The notes below the pieces were generated by a model, which was not told the DNA's origin, ran no database searches, and saw only the letters and a program-made list of their open reading frames with translations. The translations under genes were made by a program, and so were the position numbers. Shown here one piece after another: positions 36,083 to 44,387 of a DNA stretch of 44,387 nucleotides. The stretch is from Paenibacillus whitsoniae (lineage in GTDB: Bacteria > Bacillota > Bacilli > Paenibacillales > NBRC-103111), in NCBI RefSeq assembly GCF_003955665.1, contig NZ_RXHU01000026.1:837-45223 (forward strand), written 5' to 3'. Within the stretch, counting starts at the first letter, position 1. The number at the start of each line of letters is the position of its first letter.

Positions 36083-38313
36083 GGGATCGCTTCCTTCCAG
36101 ACTTGTGCCAGCTCACTAACCGGAGACTGGAGACGCTGTTCGTTATTGACTTTAATCGTAAGCAGATCATGGGAAACAACGGTACCGATCTCTTGGTAAG
36201 GCACGCCTTGCGATGCGATCCAGTGCTTGAGCGCGTCCGCTTTATCCGGCGATGCGCTGAGCAGGATACGGGATTGGGATTCGCTGAACAATGCGAAGTC
36301 AGGACGAAGCTCGGAAGTAAAGTTCACTTCCGCACCTAGCTTGCTGCCGATGCAGCTCTCTGCAAGCGCAACAGCCAAACCACCTTCGGACAAGTCATGC
36401 GCTGAAGCTACGAGACCTTCTTGGATTGCTTTCAGAACGGTATTTTGCAGGCGCTTCTCAACGGCCAAATCAAGCACCGGAGGACGTCCTTCCGTTACGC
36501 CGTGTACGACGTATTGGAATTCGGAACCGCCCAGCTCCGCTTTCGTTTCGCCGAGCAGGATGATGATGTCGCCTTCTTTTTTGAATTCTTGCGTTGTGAT
36601 GTGATCGGTATCGTGGACCAGACCAACCATCCCGATAACCGGCGTCGGGTAGATCGCGCCCTTCGCATTTTCGTTGTACAAAGATACGTTACCGCCGATA
36701 ACCGGCGTATCCAGGAAGCGGCAAGCTTCCGCCATGCCGTCTGTCGCTTTTTCCAGCTGCCAGAAAATTTCCGGCTTATCCGGGGAACCGAAATTCAGGT
36801 TGTCCGTTACCGCCAGCGGTTCTGCACCGGAGCACACGATGTTGCGCGCTGCTTCGGATACGGCGATACGGCCGCCCACTTCCGGATCTAGGTAAACGTA
36901 ACGTCCGTTACAGTCTGTTGTCATCGCAAGGCCTTTGCGCGTGCCGCGAATCGTCACGACCGCTGCGTCAGAGCCCGGGCGCACCGCAGTTTCCGTACGA
37001 ACCATATAATCGTATTGGTTGTAAACCCACTCTTTGCTTGCGACTGTCGGGGAAGCCAATACGGATTTCAGTGCATCCGTCAACTTGACAACTTCCTCGT
37101 AACGAGTCGTATCAACCGCTGCGCCTGCTTCGTAGTAAGCCGGCACTTTGCTTGGCTTGTTGTACACGGGGCACTCGTCAACGAGCGCGCCAACTGGCAT
37201 GTTGCCGACAACTTCGCCGTGGTGGATCAATTTGAGGTAACCATCGTCCGTTACTTTACCGACTTTCGCGCAGTGCAGACCCCAACGCTCGAAAATGCCT
37301 TTCGCTTGCGCCTCATGCTTCGGCTCAACAACGAACAGCATACGCTCTTGGGACTCGGACAGCATCATTTCATAAGCCGTCATGCCTTCTTCACGCTGCG
37401 GTACTTCATCCAGGTACAGCTCCATGCCGTTACCTGCTTTACTTGCCATTTCGGCGGAGGAACAAGTGAGTCCCGCTGCGCCCATATCTTGAATCCCGAG
37501 TACGATACCGGAATTAATGAGTTCCAAACAAGCTTCAAGCACCAGCTTCTCCATGAACGGATCGCCGACTTGTACCGCCGGACGTTTCGCTTCGGATTCC
37601 GCTGTCAATTCCTCGGATGCGAATGTCGCACCGTGAATACCGTCACGGCCAGTTGCCGGACCTACGTAGAACACAGGGTTGCCTACGCCTTTTGCTACGC
37701 CGCGTTGGATTTTATCGTGATCGATCAAACCTACGCACATCGCGTTAACAAGCGGGTTGCCTTCGTAGCTCTCGTCGAACATGACTTCGCCGCCAACCGT
37801 CGGGATCCCGATACAGTTCCCATAACCTGCGATACCAGATACAACGTGCTCGAACAGGTATTTTACGCGGTCATTTTGCAGCTTGCCAAAACGCAAGGAG
37901 TTGAGGAGTGCCACAGGGCGCGCGCCCATGGAGAAAATATCACGAATAATACCGCCCACGCCTGTTGCCGCGCCTTGGTAAGGTTCGATCGCAGATGGAT
38001 GGTTATGGCTTTCGATTTTGAAAACAACCGCTTGGTTATCGCCGATGTCGACGATGCCCGCGCCTTCGCCTGGCCCCATCAGAACGCGAGGTCCTGTCAC
38101 TGGGAATTTGCGAAGAACAGGTTTGGAGTTTTTATAAGAACAGTGCTCAGACCACATGACGCTAAATACGCCGATCTCCACATAGTTCGGATTACGTCCC
38201 AGGAAGCCGCAAATTTTGGCATACTCTTCGTCGGTAACGCCCATTTGCTTGTAAATTTTCTGCTCCAGAATTTGTTCGGCTGTCGGTTCCTTAGCGGATA
38301 GCTGCTGCGTCAT
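36067..38313 (-). CDS. purL: phosphoribosylformylglycinamidine synthase subunit PurL
   Basis: 748 residues, the length of the small Bacillus-type PurL that needs PurQ and PurS. Motifs: [20 protein letters not shown] near the start, [40 protein letters not shown], and [20 protein letters not shown] near the C-terminus. It converts FGAR to FGAM with ATP and ammonia from PurQ. The start has GGAGGG at 6 nt and overlaps purQ by 23 bp. Confidence 0.98.
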   Translation of the reverse strand: MTQQLSAKEPTAEQILEQKIYKQMGVTDEEYAKICGFLGRNPNYVEIGVFSVMWSEHCSYKNSKPVLRKFPVTGPRVLMGPGEGAGIVDIGDNQAVVFKIESHNHPSAIEPYQGAATGVGGIIRDIFSMGARPVALLNSLRFGKLQNDRVKYLFEHVVSGIAGYGNCIGIPTVGGEVMFDESYEGNPLVNAMCVGLIDHDKIQRGVAKGVGNPVFYVGPATGRDGIHGATFASEELTAESEAKRPAVQVGDPFMEKLVLEACLELINSGIVLGIQDMGAAGLTCSSAEMASKAGNGMELYLDEVPQREEGMTAYEMMLSESQERMLFVVEPKHEAQAKGIFERWGLHCAKVGKVTDDGYLKLIHHGEVVGNMPVGALVDECPVYNKPSKVPAYYEAGAAVDTTRYEEVVKLTDALKSVLASPTVASKEWVYNQYDYMVRTETAVRPGSDAAVVTIRGTRKGLAMTTDCNGRYVYLDPEVGGRIAVSEAARNIVCSGAEPLAVTDNLNFGSPDKPEIFWQLEKATDGMAEACRFLDTPVIGGNVSLYNENAKGAIYPTPVIGMVGLVHDTDHITTQEFKKEGDIIILLGETKAELGGSEFQYVVHGVTEGRPPVLDLAVEKRLQNTVLKAIQEGLVASAHDLSEGGLAVALAESCIGSKLGAEVNFTSELRPDFALFSESQSRILLSASPDKADALKHWIASQGVPYQEIGTVVSHDLLTIKVNNEQRLQSPVSELAQVWKEAIPCLMA

Positions 38314-38986
38314 GTTTTTCCCTCCAAGCGCTCAAGATCGATGTAAACATTTTTTTGCCGTCGGCGGAGCCCAAAATTTCATGAACCGCACGCTCAGGGT
38401 GAGGCATCATGCCTACAACGTTCCCTGCTTTGTTGCAAATACCCGCGATATCATCCAGTGATCCGTTCGGGTTGTTGCCCGCTTCGTAACGGAACACGAT
38501 TTGATTGTTTTCTTGCAATTCTTTCAGTGTTGCTTCGTCACAGTAGTAGTTGCCTTCGCCGTGCGCGATCGGAATGGAGATCAGTTCGCCTTCCGCGTAG
38601 TCGCGCGTAAACGCCGTTGTGTTGTTCTCCACTTTCAAAAGCGCCTGGTGGCAGCGGAATTTCATGCCGTTGTTGCGCAGCAAAGCGCCTGGCAGCAGAC
38701 GAGCTTCCGTCAGCACTTGGAACCCGTTGCAGATGCCCAGGATGTACTTGCCTTCTTCCGCCGCTTTCACAACGGATTTCATCACGTTCGTAAATTGGGC
38801 AATCGCCCCGCAGCGCAGGTAGTCCCCGTAGGAGAAACCGCCCGGCACAAGAATGCAATCGTATTTGGACAAATCGTCTTCCGTATGCCACACATAATCA
38901 ACTGGCTGACCGATCGTGTCTTCGATGGCTTTATATAAATCGATGTCGCAATTCGATCCCGGAAAAACAAGAACCGCGAAATTCAT
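38291..38986 (-). CDS. purQ: phosphoribosylformylglycinamidine synthase subunit PurQ (glutaminase)
   Basis: 231 residues from ATG 38986 with GGGAGGAAAA upstream; the longer reading to 39049 adds residues with no family match and crosses the purS-purQ RNA structure. Class I glutaminase: [40 protein letters not shown], nucleophile in [14 protein letters not shown], and [13 protein letters not shown] carrying the catalytic His and Glu. It supplies ammonia to PurL. It lies 216 bp after purS, although these genes usually touch. Confidence 0.97.
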   Translation of the reverse strand: MNFAVLVFPGSNCDIDLYKAIEDTIGQPVDYVWHTEDDLSKYDCILVPGGFSYGDYLRCGAIAQFTNVMKSVVKAAEEGKYILGICNGFQVLTEARLLPGALLRNNGMKFRCHQALLKVENNTTAFTRDYAEGELISIPIAHGEGNYYCDEATLKELQENNQIVFRYEAGNNPNGSLDDIAGICNKAGNVVGMMPHPERAVHEILGSADGKKMFTSILSAWREKHDAAAIR

Positions 38987-39016
38987 GACTTTTTCCTCCC
39001 TCAACCTCTTCAGTAT

Positions 39017-39184
39017 GCTGGCCGTGACTGAACACCCGCTCAGGGGCATCTTTCACCGCCTTTTCGCCCCCTGCTGCGTCACTTTTGCTTGACGTACCCC
39101 CGGTACACCTTCACAAAAGTTCCTTGCATGGAACGAAAATTCGGCCAAATCTGCTTCCTTCTGAGTATTCAGTCACGACCTAGC
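39017..39184 (-). ncRNA. candidate structured RNA filling the purS-purQ gap
   Basis: As minus-strand RNA, positions 39184-39166 and 39034-39017 pair over 18 bp with two G-U pairs and one bulged A (GGUCGUGACUGAAUA with UGUUCAGUCACGGCC, plus GCU/AGC). Inside are three hairpins: GTTCC/GGAAC (39134-39119), a 40-nt imperfect palindrome closed by ACTTTTG/CAAAAGT (39120-39081) and CAGGGGGC/GCCCCTG (39073-39041). The structure ends about 20 nt before the purQ ribosome site and begins 19 nt after the purS stop. There is no U tract. It matches no riboswitch class I know; a miniature inverted-repeat element is an alternative reading. Confidence 0.5.
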
Positions 39185-39202
39185 TTCGCACTTCGTGACC
39201 GA

Positions 39203-39442
39203 TTACGCCAATTCGTAGCGGTAGTCTTCGATAACCGTGTTCGCCAGCAGCTTTTCGCACATTGCTTTGACGCGTGTTTCCGCTTCTGCTTTATCTACGT
39301 TCCCGAGCTCAAGCTCAAGGTATTTGCCGATACGCACTTTGCCGACTTCTTCAAAGCCCATGGAGTGAAGGGCGCCTTGCACCGCTGTTCCTTGTACATC
39401 CAAAACGTTTTGCTTGATCGTGACATAAACCGTTGCTTTCAT
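39203..39442 (-). CDS. purS: phosphoribosylformylglycinamidine synthase subunit PurS
   Basis: 79 residues, the usual size. MKATVYVTIKQNVLDVQGTA and GFEEVGKVRIGKYLELEL are typical. PurS bridges PurL and PurQ in the FGAM synthase complex. AAGGAGAG precedes the start. The 33-bp gap from purC is normal; the 216-bp gap to purQ is not. Confidence 0.97.
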   Translation of the reverse strand: MKATVYVTIKQNVLDVQGTAVQGALHSMGFEEVGKVRIGKYLELELGNVDKAEAETRVKAMCEKLLANTVIEDYRYELA

Positions 39443-39475
39443 GTGAGAATCTCTCCTTAGGCTTTTTAAAGTTAT

Positions 39476-40366
39476 TTAATCCACCAAACGGTGCAAAATT
39501 TCTTTATAACGATTCGACGTCTCTTCAACGACGGAAGCCGGCAGCGGATCAGGCTCGCTGTTCTTGTCCCAGCCGGAATTCGCCAGGTATGTGCGGACAG
39601 GCTCTTTGTCCATGGAATCGATCTCGATGTCCAGGGCATAATTGTCTTGCGCCCAGTAGCGCGAGGAATCCGGTGTGAAAATTTCATCAATAATAATAAG
39701 TTCGCCATTATAAATGCCAAATTCAAACTTTGTATCCGCTAAAATAATGCCTTTTTGCTCACAGATGGAGTGCGCCAGCGTGTACAGCATGATGCTGCGC
39801 TCCTGCAGCGTGTACGTCAGCTCTTCGCCGATCAGCTCCACCATTTGTTCCACGGAGATGTCCTCGTCGTGACCGACGTCATTTTTCGCCGCAGGCGTGA
39901 AAATCGGATCTGCCAGACGCTGGTTCTTCCGCAAGCCTTCCGGCAGCTTTTTGCCGTTGATTTCGCCCGTTTTCTCGTACTGTCTCCAGCCGTTGCCGGT
40001 AATGTAGCCGCGCACCACGCACTCGATCGAGATCCGCTCCGCTTTTTTCGCTACGATAATCCGTTCTTTCAAAAGCTCGCGATCCGCCGCACTCGGAATG
40101 ATCGACTTCAGCAGTTCCACATCCGTATGGACGATGTGATTCGGCATATAGCCGCTTGTCACGTCGAACCAGTACTTGCTCAGCGCGTTCAGCACGTAGC
40201 CTTTGTCCGGCACGCCCGGCTTCAAAATATAATCGAAAGCAGAAATCCGATCCGTGACCACGATCAGGAAATTCTCGCCAAGATCGTACAACTCCCGCAC
40301 TTTCCCCTTGTGCACCAGAGGCGCGTTGATCATTTCTTCGGCTGTATTCAAAATGCTGCCTGCCAC
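39476..40366 (-). CDS. purC: SAICAR synthetase
   Basis: 296 residues. It condenses CAIR with aspartate using ATP. Motifs: VHKGKVRELYDLGENFLIVV, RISAFDYILKPGVPDKG, ECVVRGYITGNGWRQYEKTG, ADTKFEFGIYNGELIIIDEI and FTPDSSRYWAQDNY. At 296 residues this is the long form of the enzyme, not the roughly 240-residue type found in B. subtilis, suggesting a different purC lineage inside an otherwise B. subtilis-like operon. Confidence 0.96.
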   Translation of the reverse strand: MAGSILNTAEEMINAPLVHKGKVRELYDLGENFLIVVTDRISAFDYILKPGVPDKGYVLNALSKYWFDVTSGYMPNHIVHTDVELLKSIIPSAADRELLKERIIVAKKAERISIECVVRGYITGNGWRQYEKTGEINGKKLPEGLRKNQRLADPIFTPAAKNDVGHDEDISVEQMVELIGEELTYTLQERSIMLYTLAHSICEQKGIILADTKFEFGIYNGELIIIDEIFTPDSSRYWAQDNYALDIEIDSMDKEPVRTYLANSGWDKNSEPDPLPASVVEETSNRYKEILHRLVD

Positions 40367-40399
40367 GAGGACACCCCTCCCATGATTAAAATGTATCGT

Positions 40400-41698
40400 T
40401 TAACCGTTCAAGCCTAAACGGTCGAAAATCGTTTCCACATGCTTCAAGTGCCAGCTTGGATCGAAGCAATCCGCGATCTCAGCCGGGCTCAGCGCTTCCG
40501 TAATCGCTGGTGTGTTTTCCACGATTTCGCGGAACGAACGCTGCTCTTCCCACGCTTGCATCGCTCTAGGCTGTACGGTGTCGTAAGCTTGCTCGCGAGC
40601 AAAACCTTTGTCGATCAGCTTCGTCATGACGCGGCCGGAGAACGGCACATCGTACGTGCTGCGCATGTTGCGCTTCATGTTCTCAGGGAACACGGTCAAG
40701 TTCTTGATGATGTTGCCCAGACGGTTCAGCATGTAGTTGAGCAGCTGCGTAGCGTCAGGCAAAATGATGCGCTCTACGGAGGAGTGCGAAATGTCGCGCT
40801 CATGCCACAGCGTCACGTTCTCGTACGCGGAAATCATGTGGCCGCGGATGACGCGCGCCAAGCCGGAGATGCTTTCGCAACCGATCGGGTTGCGCTTGTG
40901 CGGCATCGCGGAGGAACCTTTTTGACCTTTTGCAAAAGGCTCTTCAACCTCGCGGAACTCACTCTTTTGCAGGGCGCGAATTTCGGTCGCGAATTTGTCC
41001 AGGGATGTCGCAACGAGTGCAAGTGTCGCCATGTACTCAGCGTGACGGTCACGCTGCAGCGTTTGCGTCGAGATCGGAGCCGCTTTCGTGCCGAGCTTGC
41101 CGCAGACATACTGCTCAACGAACGGATCGATGTTCGCATATGTACCGACAGCGCCGGAGATTTTGCCGTATTGCACACCGTCAGCAGCTAGTCGGAAGCG
41201 CTCCAGGTTGCGTTTCATTTCTTCATACCAGAGGGCCATTTTCAGACCGAATGTTGTCGGCTCTGCGTGTACACCGTGCGTTCTGCCCATCATGGCTGTG
41301 TTTTTATGTTCAATCGCTTTATTGCGAAGAATTTCGATGAAGTTTTGGATGTCTTTGTCCAGGATTTCGTTGGCTTGTCTCAGCAGGTAGCCGAGCGCCG
41401 TATCGACAACGTCCGTGGACGTCAAACCATAGTGCACCCATTTGCGCTCAGGTCCGAGCGTTTCGGATACCGCGCGCGTGAACGCGATGACGTCATGGCG
41501 TGTCTCTTGCTCGATTTCATAGATCCGGTCGATATTGAAGTCTGCTTTCTCGCGAAGCACCTTCACGTCCTCTTTCGGGATTACTCCCAGCTCAGACCAA
41601 GCTTCACAGGAGAGAATCTCCACTTCCAGCCATGCCTTGAATTTGTTCTCTTCCGTCCAAATGCGTGCCATTTCCGGGCGTGTATAACGATCGATCAT
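40400..41698 (-). CDS. purB: adenylosuccinate lyase
   Basis: 432 residues from ATG 41698, with GGAGGAA about 11 nt upstream; the TTG at 41716 would place that site inside the gene. It cleaves SAICAR and adenylosuccinate, releasing fumarate. The fumarase-superfamily signature [15 protein letters not shown] is intact, as are [35 protein letters not shown] and [16 protein letters not shown]. Confidence 0.97.
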   Translation of the reverse strand: MIDRYTRPEMARIWTEENKFKAWLEVEILSCEAWSELGVIPKEDVKVLREKADFNIDRIYEIEQETRHDVIAFTRAVSETLGPERKWVHYGLTSTDVVDTALGYLLRQANEILDKDIQNFIEILRNKAIEHKNTAMMGRTHGVHAEPTTFGLKMALWYEEMKRNLERFRLAADGVQYGKISGAVGTYANIDPFVEQYVCGKLGTKAAPISTQTLQRDRHAEYMATLALVATSLDKFATEIRALQKSEFREVEEPFAKGQKGSSAMPHKRNPIGCESISGLARVIRGHMISAYENVTLWHERDISHSSVERIILPDATQLLNYMLNRLGNIIKNLTVFPENMKRNMRSTYDVPFSGRVMTKLIDKGFAREQAYDTVQPRAMQAWEEQRSFREIVENTPAITEALSPAEIADCFDPSWHLKHVETIFDRLGLNG

Positions 41699-41730
41699 GG
41701 TTTCTCGTTCCTCCAATTATTTCTTTGTCT

Positions 41731-42909
41731 TTACTTTCCCCAAATGCCTGTCTGTTCTATCCAAGTGAGCGCCTTCTCTACGTCGTCGGTCAAAAGGTTG
41801 ATATGACCCATTTTGCGCTTCTCTTTTGCTTCTTTTTTGCCGTACAGATGCACTTTCGCGCTTACGCCCAATTGCTCGTCTTCGAGGAAGCCCGGCTCAG
41901 CCAGTTTCTCGGTTAACGGCGCAATGTGCTCGCCTAGCAAGTTCACCATCACAACCGGCGACAGCAGCTTCGTCGAGCCCAGCGGCAAATTGCAAATGGC
42001 GCGCACATGCTGCTCGAACTGTGAGGTGCGGCACGCTTCCATCGTGTAATGACCGGAGTTGTGCGGACGCGGCGCAAGCTCGTTCACATAAAGCTGGCCG
42101 TCCTTGGTTAAAAATAACTCCACCGCGATCAATCCGATGACGCCGAGCGATGCGGCGATCTTCATCGCCAGCTCCTCGGCTTCCTTCTGGATCGCCACCT
42201 CGATGCGCGCCGGCACGATCGACTCGTGCAAAATGTTATGCACGTGGATGTTCTCCGCCGCCGGGAACGCCTTGACCTCACCGCGCGGGCTTCTCGCTGC
42301 AATGACCGACAGTTCCTTGTCAAAATGAATGAACTGCTCCAGCACCAATTCCGTCTTCGCCTTGCTCAGCGTGGCATACGCTTCCGGCACTTCGTCCAGC
42401 GAGCGAAGCACCCACTGGCCTTTGCCGTCGTAGCCGCCCATCGCCGTCTTGAGCACGCATGGGATGCCAAAGAGTTCGGCCGCCTCGCGAAGCTCGGCTT
42501 CGCTGCGGATTTCTGCGTACGGCGCTACCGGCACGCCCGCGGCTTCAATGGCCCGTTTCTCGCGCAGCCGATGCTGCGTTGTATATAAAAGCTGACTGCC
42601 CTGTGGAACGTAAGACTCCTCCATCAGGATGTTGGTGACGTGCGCATCTACGTTCTCGAACTCGTAGGTGATCACGTCCGATAAAGCCGCAAGCCTGCGC
42701 GCGGCGTCGACATCGTCGTAGCCCGCTTCGATCTGCTCATCCGCCACCTGACCGGTAGGCGCATCCGGCGTCGGATCCAGCGTCACGAAGCGGTAGCCCA
42801 TGTTGCGGCCGGCCAGCGCCAGCATGCGGCCAAGCTGGCCGCCGCCGAGCACGCCGATCGTGCCGCCGGGGAGAATCACTTTGCCATCTTGCGCAGCGGA
42901 TGTGCTCAT
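41731..42909 (-). CDS. purK: N5-carboxyaminoimidazole ribonucleotide synthase
   Basis: 392 residues. ATP-grasp enzyme making N5-CAIR from AIR, bicarbonate and ATP. Motifs: [49 protein letters not shown] and [20 protein letters not shown]. The start overlaps the purE stop (ATGA). About 15 residues precede the usual N-terminus. Confidence 0.97.
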   Translation of the reverse strand: MSTSAAQDGKVILPGGTIGVLGGGQLGRMLALAGRNMGYRFVTLDPTPDAPTGQVADEQIEAGYDDVDAARRLAALSDVITYEFENVDAHVTNILMEESYVPQGSQLLYTTQHRLREKRAIEAAGVPVAPYAEIRSEAELREAAELFGIPCVLKTAMGGYDGKGQWVLRSLDEVPEAYATLSKAKTELVLEQFIHFDKELSVIAARSPRGEVKAFPAAENIHVHNILHESIVPARIEVAIQKEAEELAMKIAASLGVIGLIAVELFLTKDGQLYVNELAPRPHNSGHYTMEACRTSQFEQHVRAICNLPLGSTKLLSPVVMVNLLGEHIAPLTEKLAEPGFLEDEQLGVSAKVHLYGKKEAKEKRKMGHINLLTDDVEKALTWIEQTGIWGK

Positions 42910-43391
42910 AGGTTGTCACTGCTTTCCAGCACCGTTTGCTTGATGCGCTCGCGACGTGCTTTCACCTTCGCTTGCAGCTCCGGATCGAAAGCGCCAAGAA
43001 TTTGCGCGGCCAAAAGGCCCGCGTTCGTCGCGCCCGCGTGGCCGATTGCCACCGTTGCCACGGGAATACCGCCTGGCATTTGCACGATCGACAACAAGGA
43101 ATCCATGCCGTTCAGCGTGGACGTTTTGACCGGAACACCAATAACCGGTAGCTCGGTTTTGGCTGCTACCATCCCTGGTAAATGCGCCGCCCCGCCTGCT
43201 CCGGCAATAATGACTTGCAGCCCGCGTTCAATTGCAGATTCCGCGTACTCGAACATAAGATCCGGCGTACGATGCGCGGAGACAACCTTCTTCTCGTACG
43301 CTACGCCAAGCTCCTCGAGCATATCGCATGCGTGCTTCATCGTTTCCCAATCCGACTGGCTTCCCATTATGACGCCAACACGTACAGTCAT
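42906..43391 (-). CDS. purE: N5-carboxyaminoimidazole ribonucleotide mutase
   Basis: 161 residues. It moves the carboxyl of N5-CAIR to make [57 protein letters not shown] and [20 protein letters not shown] are diagnostic. It is the first gene of the operon, preceded by a leader of about 235 nt with riboswitch and terminator; AGTAGG gives a modest ribosome site. Confidence 0.97.
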   Translation of the reverse strand: MTVRVGVIMGSQSDWETMKHACDMLEELGVAYEKKVVSAHRTPDLMFEYAESAIERGLQVIIAGAGGAAHLPGMVAAKTELPVIGVPVKTSTLNGMDSLLSIVQMPGGIPVATVAIGHAGATNAGLLAAQILGAFDPELQAKVKARRERIKQTVLESSDNL

Positions 43392-43415
43392 CTCAAACCT
43401 ACTTTCACGTTTTTA

Positions 43416-43460
43416 AAATAAAAAATGCCCAGAGTTAGAATCTTTGATTCTATCCGCTGG
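43416..43460 (-). terminator. purE: riboswitch-controlled leader terminator of the pur operon
   Basis: On the minus strand CCAG (43460-43457) pairs with CTGG and TAGAATC with GATTCTA around AAA, with a short internal loop, followed after GC by ATTTTTTATTTT. It lies about 25 bp before purE and 60 nt after the aptamer, where the expression platform is expected. Confidence 0.82.
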
Positions 43461-43518
43461 ACAGCAAAAGAACCGAATGCAAAAAGACCATATCGCTTCC
43501 AATGGTTCATCATTCGTT

Positions 43519-43590
43519 TCCTCGTAGTCCAAAAATTCATGGTTTTTGGGTAGAAACTTTCAGGCCTTATCCCTGATTTTATACGAGTGG
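43519..43590 (-). promoter_or_regulatory. purine riboswitch aptamer, guanine class
   Basis: On the minus strand the aptamer has P1 ACTCGTAT / CTACGAG, P2 CAGG/CCTG with loop GATAAGG, junction GTTTCTACC, P3 CAAAAA/TTTTTG with loop CCATGAA, and the 3' junction GGACTACG. The C in GACT is the specificity position and predicts guanine or hypoxanthine binding rather than adenine. Ligand binding should favour the downstream terminator and switch off the pur operon when guanine is plentiful. Confidence 0.95.
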
Positions 43591-43633
43591 TTTCGACATT
43601 TTCAATTGTTGCGGCTTGATTTCCCGCCTACCT

Positions 43634-43663
43634 AGTGTACTACCAACTAACGTGCCGTGTCAA
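43634..43663 (-). promoter_or_regulatory. purE: pur operon promoter
   Basis: On the minus strand TTGACA (43663-43658, perfect), an 18-bp spacer and TACACT (43639-43634). Initiation near 43627 leaves about 37 nt before the riboswitch. Confidence 0.8.
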
Positions 43664-43668
43664 TTTGA

Positions 43669-43713
43669 AAAAACGAACGTTTTTTTGACATTTGTTTTAG
43701 ATAGTTCGCTTTT
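43669..43713 (-). promoter_or_regulatory. pair of inverted PurR boxes
   Basis: AAAAGCGAACTAT (minus strand, 43713-43701) matches the B. subtilis PurBox AWWWCCGAACWWT with one mismatch; the facing copy AAAAACGAACGTT (plus strand, 43669-43681) has two. They are inverted, with 19 bp between the 13-mers, as for B. subtilis PurR sites, and lie just upstream of the -35. PurR should repress here, relieved by PRPP. Confidence 0.8.
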
Positions 43714-43964
43714 TGGAGCTGCTTTTCGGATTTCCTTCGCCTTGCGAAGATCGAATCGGAGGCGTCATCCAGACGTCGGGGAAGTGGAGCTGAAATGCTC
43801 GGTCAATTCCTTGAAACCGGTCGGCCGCACAGCTGATCTCAAGTGTAATATTTTTCGACAAGCTCAGGGGAAAGTGCTGTTCAAATTCGCATAAACGCTG
43901 CTGTTCGGGGGCGGGATGCTGATTCTGACGCCTTTTGATCGTTATCCCCGTAGCTCAGGGTAGG
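43714..43964. other. intergenic DNA upstream of the pur control region
   Basis: I see no convincing gene, RNA or promoter in this stretch. Short ORFs here lack ribosome sites. Confidence 0.5.
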
Positions 43965-44155
43965 ATGAACTGGAATTCCTCCAGCTCATCATGAGCTCTA
44001 CTGCGAAAATTGAGGCATGAACTGGAATTTCTCCATGTCATCCACGCTGAAAACCTCAAAATCGAGAAAATGCCCCAAATGAACTGGAGCTTTTCCAGCT
44101 CAGAGTGCGAATCGGCCGTTTTGAACGGAAATGAGCTGGAGAAATTCCAGTTGAG
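43965..44155. repeat. four-dyad repeat element, copy 2 (arm class AACTGGA/TCCAGTT)
   Basis: Dyads start at 43965, 44017, 44079 and 44131, spacing 52, 62 and 52 bp, total 191 bp, the same as at 8966-9156. Left arms ATGAACTGGA or ATGAGCTGGA, right arms TCCAGCTCA or TCCAGTTGA. Spacers are 27, 37 and 27 bp with GCGAAAATTGAGGC and GAGAAAATGCC cores. It lies upstream of the pur operon control region. Confidence 0.88.
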
Positions 44156-44186
44156 ATGACACTAGGAGGCTGACTCAGGCAGGCTA

Positions 44187-44387
44187 GTGAGGTGGAACTG
44201 AGGTGCTTGTGGCAAACGTAGGGCTCGCTCGAATGAAGACTAGCTTGTTTTCCGTAACTGGTGGGGCGAGACTGGGGCACTTATAGGCAGATGTAGGTGG
44301 GAGCTCGACTAAAGACTAGCTTGTTTTCCGTAACTGGTGAGGTGAGACTGGGGCGCTTATAGGCAAACGTAGGTGGGAGCTCGGCTA
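44187..44387. repeat. 74-76-bp tandem repeat running off the window
   Basis: About 2.6 copies are seen. The shared ACTG anchor falls at 44197, 44271 and 44347 (periods 74 and 76), and GACTAGCTTGTTTTCCG recurs at 44238 and 44314. The last copies are about 90 percent alike, the first is more diverged. It starts 31 bp after the four-dyad element and continues past the right edge. No ORF or cas gene is associated. Confidence 0.88.

Noticed and set aside
38987..39049. Longer PurQ reading
   Set aside because: Extra residues do not belong to the family and overlap the structured purS-purQ gap; GGGAGGAAAA supports ATG 38986.
1..44387. tRNA, rRNA, insertion sequences or prophage genes
   Set aside because: None seen on either strand: no cloverleaf-like sequences, no transposase or integrase motifs.

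Overview
The window looks like a chromosomal segment of a Gram-positive, spore-forming relative of Paenibacillus (Bacillales, moderately high GC). The clues are a B. subtilis-type purine operon in the order purE-K-B-C-S-Q-L-F-M-N-H-D, strong AGGAGG-type ribosome binding sites, several TTG/GTG starts, two very large exported proteins with C-terminal S-layer homology (SLH) domains, a two-TM AraC-type sensor regulator, and small Bacillus-family genes (YerB, YndM). The species cannot be named from the sequence.

Layout. (1) 1-6516, minus strand: a HupE/UreJ-family membrane protein followed by a large SLH protein with two lamin-tail domains and a calcineurin-like phosphoesterase domain; the latter runs off the left edge. 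(2) 6787-12000: a membrane-anchored AraC-family regulator convergent with an orphan sugar-type solute-binding protein and a YerB-like lipoprotein. (3) 12109-13034: a ferritin-like protein and a small DUF2512 membrane protein. (4) 13086-16708, minus strand: a reactive-sulfur (persulfide) regulon: rhodanese/MBL hydrolase, rhodanese, TusA-rhodanese, TusA, DsrE-like protein, CstR-type repressor and a membrane rhodanese, with three ATACC(C)-type palindromic operators. (5) 17073-18283: a DCC-family protein convergent with a DODA/LigB-type dioxygenase homologue that lacks several ligands. (6) 18532-27180: a single 2882-residue Kelch/FN3/cadherin-like/SLH surface protein. (7) 27529-28695: a cell-wall amidase lipoprotein and a 42-residue membrane protein. 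(8) 29057-43713, minus strand: the complete IMP biosynthesis operon, with tandem PurR boxes, a sigma-A promoter, a guanine-class riboswitch and an intrinsic terminator in the leader.

The least explained material is non-coding. Two copies (8966-9156 and 43965-44155) of a 191-bp element hold four 25-bp dyads whose starts are spaced exactly 52, 62 and 52 bp apart, about 5, 6 and 5 helical turns. A third element (28846-29037) keeps the same geometry (52, 63, 52) with unrelated arm sequences, and a fourth, weaker candidate (32389-32587; 51, 73, 52) lies inside the pur operon. Spacers share a loosely conserved GCGAAAATTG-like core. The pur operon also has a 692-bp gap between purN and purH filled with repeats (including a 41-bp tandem repeat), and a purS-purQ gap that can fold into an 18-bp stem closing three hairpins. 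A 74-76-bp tandem repeat runs off the right edge.

How the parts fit: the pur genes give a full route from PRPP to IMP under dual PurR and guanine-riboswitch control; the sulfur genes form a persulfide sensing and transfer system; the SLH proteins and amidase belong to the cell envelope. Gene calls rest on recognisable motifs. Proposed roles for the repeats and the purS-purQ structure are inference.
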